This document shows positions 41,873 to 54,078 of a DNA stretch of 64,000 bases, piece after piece. This DNA comes from Haliclona indistincta (lineage: Eukaryota; Porifera; Demospongiae; Haplosclerida; Chalinidae): NCBI GenBank assembly GCA_964017065.1, contig OZ024783.1, positions 2,703,059-2,767,058 of the forward strand. Reading direction: 5' to 3'. The notes under the pieces are model-generated. The model saw only the letters and a list, made by a program, of their open reading frames with translations, was not told the origin of the DNA and ran no database searches. The translations under genes were made by a program, and so were the position numbers. Every line of letters starts with the position of its first letter. The first letter of the stretch is position 1.

Positions 41873-44425
41873 CAGAGGCGGTTTGAAAATGTGAAAACTT
41901 AACACAAAATACGAACGTTTTAACACAAACACCTAGCAACAAAAATTTCCTGCGTCATTGACCACTGTGGGCAACTAAAGACACCTTCAACACAGTCTGT
42001 GCTCACCAAAGTATTGATAATAATTATGGTGACCATTATAGTGTTGATACAGTCTATAATGAACACAGACTGTATCAACAACATGGTGAACACTATAATG
42101 GTGAAGTGTCCTCATGATACTATGTCTTCAGAAATTAAACATTGAAAAACTGCTTAGCTAGAGCACAGGTGTCCTGGCTCTACCAGTGACCCTCTGTGAG
42201 GCAGCTATAGACACTACTACAAATTATTCTTACTGGTAGCAATCTTCCCTTGAAGCTATACTGTAAGATGAAAGAAAGTGCAGTATGAGTACATGATATG
42301 TTAGTAGAATCTCTAACACACCTCTCACATTCTTCATCCTCTGTGTGCTGGGAACACGCTGCTGTACATGTCCTTCCAGGATCAGGATGGGCTACAGCTT
42401 GGTCCCTGGTGGATGCAGTTGGGTCTAAAAAAGAGAGGAAAGTGATTTTAAATTTAAACCACATTATTGAGCCTGCTGTAACTTAAAGTATCTCCAAAAT
42501 GTTGGAATTATGCATGAAGGAATTTTTGTTTGATGAGAGTGCTTTGACGTTTGTGACAATGCAATGTTACAACTTGTTGTGATATATGTATGTAAAATAT
42601 CATACATGCACTATAAAATTGGGGCGAGCCTGAAAAAGTCCCATACTGCTCGAAAATGTCGCCCGCGAGCTATTTTTCTATCAATCTATCTATGTATGCG
42701 GACATCACTCCATAAATGACCCCGCTCGCTCAGGCTCGCCCCACAAATGTCTGCATTTCACTAGTTATGATAAAATTATTTACAAGTTTACACGCGATTA
42801 TCTTGAAACAATTAATGTTTTGCTAAAACAGTGCGCGTTTTAGTTTATATCTTAGCGACGGAATGCACGATCTCGGCGCTTCAAACATTACTATGACCAG
42901 CAAAGACAGGGCTATTGCCAGGTACTAATAACTCCATTTTCGAAATTTGCGCGATATCTCTTTGATCACTGAAAACTTGTAAAATTACAATTCTACTTAG
43001 TATTCATGGTAAGTGCCCACTTTAATAATTATTAATAACACAAGTTATAATGGTTATTGTACAGGAAATGAGATGCAGGCGGCATTCAAGTACCGTGAAA
43101 CCACCCCTTTGTCGGGCTTGGAGGCGGAACCTTCATCTTTACAAGTTTCCGGTGTCGGCCCTTTGAGGATCAAAGGATCCGACCCTGTGAAGAACATATT
43201 TTTTTTTTTTTTTTTTTTTTTTTACGAGACAGATATGAACTGTGTGAATGATAAGATATGTTTGTAGTGTCTGTGCGTGTCTAGCCGAAGGGGCCTGAGC
43301 CGCTTGCAAGAGGAAGAAGCGAGCGAGCAAGCGAGATAGCTAGCTGCACTTACTTCTGTCTATTGGTCAATGGCAAGCATTCAGAACTGGTAGGAATTAC
43401 TGGCGCAGTCATCTAAATGTACCTGGATAGCTGCAATCAGTCACACAATCCGGAAACGCTGCGTACAAGAGCGCTCGAAAATCGCCATCGTTCCAGACCA
43501 GAAGAAACCACGCCTACAGTGACACGCCCAACAACGAGGTGACGTGGTCTGGTCGTCAACGCGTGGGTGCATGGGTTAAAGTCACGTGCTCCTCCTTAGC
43601 TAGCTCAGTTGTCAAGGAGATATTCCCGGTTTTCCAAAATCGGGTCACAAATGATGGATTGACCAGATGTACAATTGTCCCAAGTGTACAGTGAGAGGGT
43701 CTGATAAAATACAGTTGATTAAATCTCATAATAATAGGTTAAAAGTGAGATAAAAATTAATTAATATTAATTGCAGGATTCCACTCAACAGTTTCTATAT
43801 TATTCTATAGCCATAATAAAATTACAGGACTAATTCAACTACAATCTGCTGACTCAGGTTACAAACCTACATTTGCCCACATCAATGGCGTATCCAGGAT
43901 TTGACTCTTGCTCATACTCTGTAATTGTTAGTTATCAGTACACAAAATAGCATTGTGTATTCAGACAAAGAGCACTTAGCCTACACTGACAAGTGATTAC
44001 ATGTGGTTTTAAACAGCACTGATGACTCCAGCCCAGATTTTATGAATATTATTAGTGACATAGCAACTCTTTTCATAGCAAATTGCTTGCTAAGGAGGTG
44101 CTTGAGCACTGAACGCACCCTTGTAGATACAGTGGTTTCACAATCTCAAAGCGTCAACCGTAGAGAATAAACCATGTTTAAACATAAACCTTCCAGATAA
44201 ACCTTCCTTCCAGGCACGGATCACGCTTTACGCTTTTTGTAAGGAGTAATAAAACCGCTGTACGCCCCTACACACAGTTCTTACACTATACTTTAGTACA
44301 GAACCACCTAACACTGAATATAATAACTAAACTAGTTCTGAAGTGTAATGCAGTAACAAGACACAGCACAGCTTACAAATGTGTGCATGGAACATTCCTT
44401 CACTTGTTGCAACTGTAATTCTCAC
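41873..44425. other. Region upstream of APEX with foldbacks, no firm gene
   Basis: Holds a foldback at about 42024-42108 (CACCATTATAGTGTT and GTTGATACAGTCT blocks inverted) and a copy of the 58-bp repeat unit at 42168-42205. A small element with inverted ends GGGGCGAGCCTGA / TCAGGCTCGCCCC is at 42620-42743. There are palindromic CCTTTGAGGATCAAAGG at 43159-43175 and a poly-T run at 43199-43222. The missing first exon of the APEX-like gene should be here or further upstream. Other short open frames have no support. Confidence 0.55.
42620..42743. mobile_element. Small MITE with GGGGCGAGCCTGA ends
   Basis: Thirteen-base inverted ends bound 124 bp; no coding sequence. Flanking target duplication not clear. 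Confidence 0.6.
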
Positions 44426-45764
44426 CTGCATTGATGGCTGTGGCTAGGTCTCCTGCACATGTTTCATTAATGGCTGTGGCTAGGTCTCCAGGTAGATCAG
44501 CATCACTGATACACTCAGCAAGAGATGACCAAGTACGTGGAACAACTGAATCATTGAGATCTCTGTCATCACGTGACAACCAGTCGTCTAGGACCCTCCG
44601 AACAAACTCGTTCTTATCTTTGCATTCCTTCTGATACCTTCTGACTAGATCATCATCCTTCAAGAGCATGTGAGCTATAGGTCCGTGCACTGCCATTGTT
44701 CCAATGATGAGATCCATCGAATAACTCTCAGAGAAGACCCATCAGGTTTCTTGAGATGAAGGAGCTGATCATAAGAGTAGCGATGTCAGAAGGGTCCAAA
44801 ATGTTTCACTTTTTTTCGGTCCCCGTAGTATATGTGTATTTGAGATCCGGACGGTCCGTTTTTTCCGCAAGCTGTAACTTCGTACGAGAAACTGCAATCT
44901 CAACGAGTCTTGGTATACAAAGCAAGGACACATCAAGCTATCCATCCATAGTGTTTATGGTTAGACTCTCTTCTGTGGTGATTTTTGCAGCTGAGGTTTG
45001 TCTACACGTTCACAGAGTGCAATTGACGTCGACGTTGTACAACTTCCAGAGTTTGCAGCTCTTTAGCGCTTTCAAGATTGGCTGTGAGACATATTTTGAG
45101 GACTGTCTGAACCTTAAGGAAATCCGAGGCACCAATATTATCTTGTACATCACCATCTCCAAGTATATTTTGTGTCAGCTTCCTCTTCCCGATTTTTCAA
45201 AATTCATGAAATACTGCATTTTCCGCAAGCTGTATCTCCATACAAAAAGCTGCTTTATTAATGAATCTTGGTGTACTAAGTAACAACATATCAAACTATC
45301 AATCCATTGTGTTATTAGTTTGAATCCATTGCACGATGAATTTTTGCACTGACTTTTAGAACGGAATAGAACGGAATTGAAGGAACGCAATGGACCACAC
45401 TCTCTAATTGGATGCAATAGAATAATACGGTAGAAAAAATTAAATTATATTTTAACTTTTGATCAAGGTAGCTTGGTTCAAACAGCACCGATTTTGACGA
45501 AATAAGGTTTGTTCGAAAGCTCTTTGCATCCTTGTTCAAGCAGTGACTAAGATAAGCAGACTACAAAAAGCGAAAAATTTCGACTGACATCGCTAATAAG
45601 AGGGTCTGTCAGCTGCCGGAGAGAAATAGAAAAGCTCAACTTTGTAAAAATCACTTCACTCACATGATAGAGGACCAGAGTTTGTAGTACCAGAGATGAT
45701 CAGAGCCTGAGAGATGTTAGTACGAGTCTCTCGCGTGGAATGCATGGCGCGCTTTTTTTCCATG
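44426..45764 (-). pseudogene. Leader plus Death-domain fragment in the right arm
   Basis: The leader exon at about 45764-45663 (MEKKRAMHSTRETRTNI, then SQALIISGTTNSGPLS) and a Death exon ending at 44426 (donor GTGAGAAT) match chimera C. The Death exon is split by an 818-bp hAT-like insertion (44778-45595) inside the SYDQL codons. The rest is open (WLSRDDRDLNDS, SLAECISDADLPGDL) and keeps the Trp that is a stop in copy C. Its end has a small internal duplication of GDLATAIN. No BRWD linker or cryptic-Tudor exons follow, unlike the left arm, so the right arm homology ends here. Confidence 0.8.
44778..45595. mobile_element. hAT-like insertion with ATAAGAG target duplication
   Basis: Starts TAGCGATGTCAG and ends CTGACATCGCTA, perfect 12-base inverted ends. 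It is flanked by ATAAGAG at 44771-44777 and 45596-45602. The uninterrupted site is at 23155-23170 (and in copies B and E). The interior has an open + strand frame from 44756 with no transposase similarity I recognise, plus two related blocks (TTTTCCGCAAGCTGTA at 44861 and 45220). Confidence 0.9.
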
Positions 45765-47200
45765 TGTTAGTGCTAGTAGACTATAGCTAGCTCGATCGAG
45801 TGCTATTTACAGTGCTAGTAGTGCGTATAATCAGCCACGCCTCCAGACAACAAAGCGGGAAATTTGAATTTTCTTACATATTCACCTGATCTTCACTCTG
45901 CATGTTGTTTGTCAGCTGTACTGCATGTCCCACCCATCTCTGTCTTTCCATCATCACTGTGCATTGCATGACTGCACTATATCAATCAAGATAAAGCACC
46001 ACACAGATCTGAATCTGATCCCACTCTCCTCTTAATTTGCAATGAGCAACTTGAGCTCTGACTAGAACCAGGAGCGCATAATGAGTTAGCGCGGTAAGAG
46101 AGCTCTCTTACCGCGCTAACTCATTATGCGCTCCTGCTAGAACAATGAATTATTTATTTAACGTTAATTTAATATAACTTGAAAACTAATTTATAAATTC
46201 ATAATCAAATAATTTTATACCCTATTATACCTATACTAACATACTTGTCAGGTTTTGCAATCCAATAAGCTCAGTCGACTGCAGCAACTAAAAACATACA
46301 GAACCGTAAATTTCAAGTTGAAGATTGGTGAGATTAGCCATAAATAATCACATGTCTCTCAAAAGTAACATTATTAAGTTAATGGATTAGAATGAGAGAA
46401 AGTCATTCTACTAGCTAGGATGAAATGCCATGAATTAGCAAGCTAGCTCAAGCTAAGAACATGACGAACTCAAAGCTGTTGCAATTAATCCATTCCAAGT
46501 CATGTATCATCTTCCAGTACTCCTCCTCCAGGCAGTATACTACCCATCATCACTATCTAATGTATTGCACGTGAGATAGAAACATGATTTGAAATATTAC
46601 ACATACATGTGTATTCAAACTCTGCACAAAGTAGTAAACAATTACAAAACAGGAGTGACAAAAATATTAAGAAATGATGCGTTCTACACATGTACATGAA
46701 AAAAGAGAAAGTAGTTCAAAATTATTCAAAATAATATTGAACTGTTATATAAAAAGACTGAAATCATAATGAGCACATAAGTACATTTATTATCATTAAT
46801 TACAAGGTTTTGAACAGATTCTTATAGAATTATAAAGATAGAATTGTTCCAATTCAGTGTAGTACTGTTTCCAGGTAGTTACTGTAGTGCTGTGCTACTA
46901 TCATTATCTAATTTACTGTACATGAGATAGAAACATGTTCATGTGCAAGAATACTATTCAAATCAAACAATAGAACACAGTTACATGGCTGCACTAAACA
47001 GGAGTGACAAAAGAAAAACAATATACACTGTAGTTGAGGTAAAAACAATTCAAAACTATTAATTAATAATACAGTAATTCTTCTAGTGACATAATATTCG
47101 AAGCAACCAAAAGATGTTGTTTAATAATGTAAAGTAAACTGCTACTACACACTGAAAGAAGAAATCATAATGTGCACATAATAATTCATCATCATTCACT
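45765..47200. other. Upstream block of the Death fragment and 3' flank of NLR E
   Basis: 45765-46070 is the conserved chimera-upstream block. 46070-46135 is a perfect palindrome. 46390-46830 is the shared NLR 3' flank, and 46830-47200 the 3' region particular to the B/D/E receptors. As at 21657, an A-type stop-codon context (TTAATTACAAGGTTTT at 46795-46810) is embedded between them. No gene. Confidence 0.7.
46070..46135. mobile_element. 66-bp perfect palindrome with short target duplication
   Basis: Each 33-base half starts AGGAGCGCATAATGAGTTAG and meets at AGAG|CTCT with no loop. Flanks repeat CTAGAAC (about 46063-46069 and 46137-46143), and the homologous left-arm site near 5338 is uninterrupted. 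This is either a minimal foldback transposon or a solo terminal palindrome. Confidence 0.85.
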
Positions 47201-50200
47201 TCAATCATCGTCAAATGGTTTTAGCAGATGCTTATATTGTTCGAGGATGTGTGGTGGTAGCATGTTATAGTCTGATTCATCAAGTTTGAATGTTACTACA
47301 TGTTTGTTACTATCAGCAGCCTCGATCAGTTGGAGCAGGTTAGTAGAGTCAGTGCAATGTTGTATAAATGAAATCTGTAGTACTTCTAGTGTGTGGTGTG
47401 ACTGTACAATGTTAGTGAGAACAGGTAGTAGATCATTGTTTAGTAGAAGAACAATGTTCAGATAGGTCAGTGAAGTGATATTCATGATCAATGCAGCTAG
47501 CGGGTGAAGAAGGTTACAGGAAATGCCAAGAATCTTAAGGTTTGTGTTACCATGTGGAAGAAGCTGAGTTTCATCCATAGTGTCATCAGTGTGGCTCAAG
47601 GTAAGTTCTTCCAATGAAGAGAGTTGAAATAATGTTGAGATCAATAAACTACTAATTTGTGATTCAATGCCAAAAATGACTAGAGATTTTAGTTCACTCC
47701 CTGGTGCTATCAGCTGCTGTAAGATGACCAGATCATCATGATCAATGTTAACCCTCAATAATACAAGTTTCTTAAGACGGGAAAACTCTCTTAATGTAAT
47801 AATTACAGAAAGGGATGATTCTGTTACGTGTAATGACAAAATTCTCCCTTTAGCAATAGATGAGGACCTAAAACCCTTCACCAGGAGATCAATATTTTCC
47901 TCTGATTCATTATCCATAGCAAGGCCCCATCTTTCATCAAAGTGGCTGATGCAGTACCCTATGGCATACCAGTCAAAACCGACTACTGGTCTAACATCCA
48001 TCGTATCACGTTTACTATAGTCCACCTGCACACTATCCATAATGCTAGGACACTCATATGCACAATGAACCAACTGTAGACGCTCAGAGGCAAGCAGCTG
48101 TACCAACTCCTGGTACACAGGGTGACTATGATAATCATCATGGCTGTACATTCCTGCCAGAAACCTCACAACAACACTACCTTCCTTTAGCCATTCTACC
48201 AGTTCAAAGCCACTAGGATTCACAATAGCAATATGGAGGGCAGTCAAGTATTCTTGAAGAGTGAGATGGAGGAAGGAGTAGGAGCACCCAGGACCTGTAC
48301 ACACATTCACACTTGTGGTCTTTTTCATTGTCCCAAGATGCTCAAAGTCTCCACCAAGGTCAGTAAAGACAAACCTTTTCTTGCACAAACTCTCATAGGC
48401 TACCCTGGCTAGCTGAAGAAGCTGCTGAGCCACTACAGGAAGAAGCTTGCTAATGTCCTCTGTACGCTGGAGGGAAGGAGGCATGCAATATTCACTAGAA
48501 ACCTGATGTGTGGACACGAGGTGCCTGCGAATGAGACCACGAGTGAGAGCATCAAAGAGCTGTGTCATGGTTGTAGGGAAGGGAGTATCTGTGTCATAGC
48601 TGTCCTGGTATATCAGGGCTACAAAGACGGCATTGAGAGGGATATACATCATACCATATATGGGAGGATTACTGGTGATGTAAGACAAGAACCCTGACAG
48701 GATATCCCCACTAAACACACTCTCAGCAAACTGCTTGATAACCTCTCTAGTGAAGCCTATCACCTCGAGGTGCCTGTCTATGTTATGCTGGCAGAGACTC
48801 CAGAGCTCAGCACTTACTGAAGGACGACTGGTGACAATAATAGTAGCCTCTGCCAGGAGCATACCCTTGAGTAGATCTATGTAGACTGAGCCATCCTGTC
48901 GCTGCTCACGAGGAAGCTCATCAAACCCATCACACACGATAAGCATGCCTTCTCCTTCTCCTATTGCAGCCAAGAGCTCCTTCATGTTAGTGGTAGCATC
49001 ACATGGCAGAAGGTCCTCAAGGCAGTGTGCTTCTTGAGCTTTCTTCTCCCTCAAGCGAACTAGCACCACTAGCTCGTACTTTTCACACTCTCTATTTCCT
49101 CCCACTTGTGACACACCTCCCATGCCAGTGTGCTCTTGCCGATACCTGGTGCACCCTCCACCAGGACACAACGTACTGGTCTACCATCCTCTCTGGGCTT
49201 TAGTATATGATCTAGTGCTATCGGAGCTTTCTCACGCAAGATCTCTTCAGTTAAACCGTGGAGACTTTTTATAGTAAACTCATCTGCTTGCTTCCTGGTG
49301 ATACCCTTCTTGCTGATGACAGCTAGCTCAATGTAGTGCTTGCTGGCAGTAGTGAGTAGCTTATCATCATCAGGGAGTGGCTGTCGGTAACATTTCTTTA
49401 GGAACTGTTTGTACTGTTTCCTGGTGATAGCTGAGGAGAGGAAACACATCATCCACTGGTGATTAGTGACTGAGTATGTCATTATACCTGTTGTGCTTAA
49501 ATGAGATGAAGAGGTGATGGAGGAGGAGAGCAAATCACTGTCACACTCTTTACTCATTTTTGCTGTAGTCATACAAAGCTGCCGTCACATGATGCCTCAT
49601 TGCTAAGAATTTAATTTCTCACCTGCTTTGTTTGGAGGAGGAGACAATGATGACTGTCTAGTGATGTAGGATGGTATCATACTATCATTGGTCTGTTGTG
49701 CTGTAAGACACAGAGTACAGCTGTCATAAGGTGCAACTGAGTATTATGAAATTATTTTATTTTTGTTGCATTAATTGTCATGACACATCATGTTACAGTA
49801 GAGATCATTGATCTTGCTCATACTCAATATATTCAAACAAACTAGCTAATACTTAAATGATTACACAAATGTAGAGACTGTGAGCTGCATCTTCTCATTG
49901 CCAGAAACAAGCGCTCATGGAGTCAATTTTTCAGGACATATCTGTTTGCTGAATACCTGTTCCCATCATCTTAATATCATAAAATACTGACCAACTTCCT
50001 AAATGGTCTAATACATTGTTTTTCAAAAACGGGCTACCCACACAGCTTTGCTAGTATGTTTAGCAGTAACTCATACATACTTCTTGCTCCTATCTTTCCT
50101 ACTCAAAGTTTTAGACTTGTACTATAGGTTCATTTTTACTGCATAAGAAATAGGCACTCGAAAATCGTATTTTAGCAAGATTTTAAGGAGTGCTGCAGCA

Positions 50201-50829
50201 CTTAACGAGCAATTATGACATCTTGTCGTACATGTATATTATAGTATTACTGCTTTTCCTTGCTACAGAGTGTGTTTAGAGTGAAGCTACTATAGTTTAG
50301 TAGTAATATTATGTGCTGTTTCTTTTAAGGTGACCACTATTTGTATTAGATTTCTGGCAATGTAGTGATCTCTAACAAAACTTGTGCTCTCTCTAAGTAG
50401 TACCAATTCACTAAAGTGTACAGCATTGTATACCTTGATCACTTGTCGTGTTAGCTGCAATGAGCTGGTCAGCAAGTGCACCCAGTTCAGACTGTCTGAG
50501 ACACTCTATCAAGTGTTGATATGTACGAGTAGATTCATCGCCATTTGTCAGCCATTTCTGGATGATAGCCTCTGTGACACTCTCAGCACCATCTTGGATG
50601 TGGTTCTTCTTCAGTAAAGCAACTGCTACCCCATTCTCATCTTGTAGGAGACACATACCGAATGTTGTGTAGTCATGAGCAGCAATTGTTTGAACTATCT
50701 TGAGAGGTTTACCATCAGCTCCTTTCATGGTCTTCAGCTTTAGTAGTGTGGGCACAGCATCTGTAACAATACAGTTATTAATAGTTATCCAACAGCACAA
50801 GATGCATGGTATCCTGGTTTCTGGTTTGA

Positions 50830-51966
50830 GCCTTCCCCTACTCAGCATATGTCGTTATTCATTATTAACTGTTTACATGTCATCATGACCACAAAATTTC
50901 TTATTATTTTAACCACAACTATACAAAATACTACAGTTTTCCACACGAAGAGAGTAGAAAAATTCCAGAATTTGCTAAAATACGTGACGTCACGCCAAAT
51001 CGCTGTAATACATTAGTCTACGCAAAATGGCCGCCGAAAACAGCTCTCGTGCAGGAAAGAGTAGCGCTTGTCGCGGTGCTCACGTCTAGGGATGCTGTGC
51101 GAGCGTTAAGGTAAAGATGAATGTATTAGCATTGCAGTCTTCTAGTTTTGGAGCTTAACTCCCAAGGAGTCGGATTTCCCTAACCTAACACTTTGGCCTG
51201 TCGCGAAAGCCATATTTTCCTCTTTGTCGACGAAGTAAAGCTGATCGAGGCCAACCACGCTGCCCACAGATAAGCACCCAATGTGAAGGTCTTACTGCAG
51301 CGTTAACAGATCTTAACTAGCAGTAGTTTTGGAAATCCCAACCTAACACTTTTTTCCAGACAGTAGTACATCCCGCCATTTTGTGTCACGTGTGTGTCAT
51401 CTGACAAGAAGCCATATGAACCAGGGTGTTTAGTAAGGATAGGGGACCATAATGATACATGCAACATGACTGTAGGACTATTTATTCCTGAGATATGATG
51501 CAAGATGTAAAAAAAATATTTTTCTACTCTCTTCGTGTGGAACACTGTATGTCCATAAGGAAATAACTGGTTTGTCTGAGCCGCCATTGTACTGTGGACA
51601 GTCATTTTTCTTTAGGTACTGACATCACAGCACAATATACACACATGGGAGAATATTTAGCTGAATAGTACAATATCTCGATAGGTTCACCACACAAGAG
51701 ATCTCTCATGTGGTGAACCTATCGAGATATCGTACTATTCAGCTAAATATTCTCCCATAAATTATGCGTATATTGTGCTTGTGATGTCAGTACCTAAAGA
51801 CAAATATCCACAGTACAATGACTGCTGAGACAAACCAGTTATTTCAATTATGTACAAAGTATAATTTTGTGTAGTAGTAGTTAAAATAATACGACATTTT
51901 TGTGGTCATGATGTCATGTAAGCAGTTAATAATGAGTAAATCCGCCCACTGCTTGTAGGGGAAGGC
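50830..51966. mobile_element. Foldback element interrupted by a second MITE
   Basis: Left arm 50830-50933 plus 51548-51695 mirrors right arm 51703-51966: GCCTTCCCCTAC / GTAGGGGAAGGC at the ends, the CATGATGACATGTAAAC-type block next, and GTTCACCAC..GTGGTGAAC at the centre. Without the insertion it would be a nearly perfect palindrome of about 520 bp. It lies in intron 1 of NLR E and is absent from NLR B. Confidence 0.85.
50934..51547. mobile_element. Tc1/mariner-like MITE nested in the foldback
   Basis: Ends CAGTTTTCCACACGAAGAG and CTCTTCGTGTGGAACACTG, continuing through AGTAGAAAAAT, are inverted and flanked by TA on both sides. It splits the left arm of the surrounding foldback, so it is the younger insertion. 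No transposase frame. Confidence 0.88.
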
Positions 51967-51967
51967 C

Positions 51968-52022
51968 CAAGATTTAGAACTGCCAGGTCCGTCTTGAGAC
52001 GACCTGGCAGTTCTAAATCTTG
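51968..52022. repeat. Hairpin CAAGATTTAGAACTGCCAGG
   Basis: Two arms of about 22 bp (51968-51989 and 52001-52022) separated by about 11 bp, directly beside the right end of the foldback. Its relation to that element is unknown. Confidence 0.85.
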
Positions 52023-52409
52023 CAACGAGGCACCAACTAAATCTTGGAAGGCGATTTCAAGATCGGCTCTATCTTTCCTGGTCAGTTTATTTCACACAAA
52101 AGTCGTCATAATAAAATAGTTAAACAATGTGGGAACATCGAGTATTTTGGGAAGTAAAGGCGTAGTTTACCATGACAGAGCTCTTGAAACAGTACAGCTA
52201 CAAGCACTAGCACGTGTTGATGATATACGAAGAGGCGTGCTCATTGTCAGTGCATATGCACTAAAATAACGATGAAAATCAACTTTGCTGAAAATCTGTG
52301 TGGGCGGTTGGACCAGAAACCGGGATACCACTAGACGTGGTTTTAATATAAAAAGCAATTTTAATTTCAGATATGGATCCTCTTTTTACTAACATGACTC
52401 ACTTGGATC

Positions 52410-52433
52410 AGGTCCGGGGTTTAGTTCAATGTC
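52410..52433 (-). other. 2A-like ribosome-skipping motif in NLR E
   Basis: Codons DIELNPGP, again after ISQSLIISG and a hydrophobic stretch. The only change from copy B is the free x position (Leu for Arg), which fits the consensus. The motif is preserved although the downstream frame is broken. Confidence 0.85.
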
Positions 52434-53756
52434 GCCAGAGATGATCAGAGACTGAGAGATGATCATTAGTATCGCCAGTACGAGTCTGACTAGAGTATCT
52501 TGTAACAGATGAAGACCACAATGGAACGAGCAGTGTACATCATGTATGAAGGAAGACAAAGAACGGAGAGATTGCTGGATCAATGATTCACTAGATCTGG
52601 GAGAGGAGTTTGGTGGAACGACACGAGGAGGAGACAAGCTAGGCCATGTAGTGGACGGTTCGTCTTGTCTGATAACTTCACTACTGCTACGTTTGCCGCA
52701 TTTAAAAGACGACGGACATGACAGAGAGGATAGGGAACCAGAGTAGCACTTGCTGCTAGAGAGCCCTATTGTAGCTCGCCACAGCTCCACAGAGATCATG
52801 GTGGCTTTCCTTGCGATAAACCACATGACACGTAATATGACGTAGACGATCAATAACACTACACCGCATTGACCATAACTATGCAGTACTATTGACCACT
52901 ACACCAAATGTCACTAGTGTGACCCTTATTATTATTAGTGTGACCCTTATTATTATAATACTCCTTTAGTCTTGAAACAAAAAGATGATAAGTGATATTT
53001 CTACATCAAATGTATGCAGCACTCAAAATGCAAGTTTTAGCTTGGTTTTTAGATTCGATTTCAAAATAATAACCACAAAATGAAGTATTATTAATATTTG
53101 ATGGTTGGTTTGACTGTTCTACCAGTTCGTGTAGTGACAATGTGTGATACTCGTGGAATAACCTCATCTTCTTCATCCTCTAACTCATCATCTTCCTCAT
53201 CGTCTGACATGCTCAATCGTCTGAGTCTCTTTGACGCTGACCTAGTCACTACCCTGCCCACTGCCCCGCCCCCTTCCTGATCATCATATCGTCTTTTCCG
53301 CTGTGATCTACTCCTAGTGGTCACGCGTCTTCTGACCACGCCCACCTCCTCCTCCTCAATGGACAGTTCGTCTCTGCTCTCAGATTCATCGTTTGAGGAG
53401 AGTTCTTCAGTCGAGGTTGATAGTCCGTTCATTATCAAACTGCTCATTGTGTCTGCAGTGCTGTGAGAAGATGATCTTAGTCTAGATGGGATCTGTGGAG
53501 TGGATTCCGCTAGAATACCGAGGGTTCGTCTGGTGCCATAGACTGGTCTGCTGTCCTCAGCTTGACATGATTTCAGGAACTCCAGTACCTTGATCTCGAA
53601 CAACGCTTGAAGAGACTTAGCCATCTTGTAGACCTGTGAGGAGGAAACACCAAATTATACATGTGTACATGTAAATTAACGATTAAAACTTTAATTTCAC
53701 ATCACACATTGTACAAGACTTTTTTCTAATTTCTGTGGGCATTTTCTAAAGTACTA

Positions 53757-53932
53757 CAGTTGTTTGCGAAGATCTTGCATAACGGAAGCAAAAGCAGATG
53801 TGTGACGCTGGCCAATCAAATTCACTTTTCGTCACGTGTACAGCTTCAGTTAGTCACGGTTACGTGCGTTTGATTGGGCAACGCCATACTTCCGCTTTCG
53901 CTTCCGTTATGCAAGATCTTCGCAAACAAGTG
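53757..53932. mobile_element. Tc1/mariner-like MITE, 176 bp
   Basis: Ends CAGTTGTTTGCGAAGATC and GATCTTCGCAAACAAGTG are inverted and extend through TTGCATAACGGAAGC, flanked by TA (53755-53756, 53933-53934). Copies A and B at the homologous position read GTATAGTACTTTAGAAAATG without it. Confidence 0.9.
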
Positions 53933-53934
53933 TA

Positions 53935-54078
53935 TACTGAGATGTGGAAGATCAGAGTATACTGAGATATACAAGAGTATACTGGAATTTGCAAGGATAT
54001 ACTGGGATGTGTAAGAGTATACTGAAATAGTATACAAGAGTATACTGGGATGTACAAGAGTATACTAAGATATACAAA
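53935..54078. repeat. 20-bp minisatellite, copy in BRWD E
   Basis: About seven units of the same repeat as 411-662, on the opposite strand. Confidence 0.93.

Larger units (their letters stand above)
47201..52799 (-). pseudogene. 2A leader-Death-NACHT-LRR receptor gene E (1-bp frameshift)
   Basis: Exons 52799-52403 (leader and 2A), 50760-50443 (Death), 49700-49623, 49562-49488 and 49430-47201. ATG at 52799 has a good context (GCCACCATGA). The leader and Death domain closely follow NLR B, with one linker exon more (KMSKECDSDLLSSS). The NACHT P-loop GAPGIGKST is intact, but one A is missing in the run after EIESV (near 49083). The frame therefore ends at 49069, and 47201-49105 is open in another frame with Walker B, NOD helices and LRRs complete. 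A single base in a homopolymer could be a sequencing error, in which case the gene would be intact. Intron 1 is 1.6 kb because of nested foldback elements; in copy B it is 175 bp. Confidence 0.85.

Noticed and set aside
43013..43267. Short gene with a poly-Phe stretch
   Set aside because: The Phe run is a poly-T tract, and no exon signals or family match are present.
44756..45283. 175-codon open frame as a transposase of the hAT-like insertion
   Set aside because: It begins outside the element, has no catalytic motif that I recognise, and the element is too short for a full transposase.
50411..50848. Start of the NLR E Death-domain protein at the ATG near 50848
   Set aside because: That start lies in the foldback element; the acceptor at 50761 and phase fit the 2A leader exon at 52799-52403, as in NLR B.
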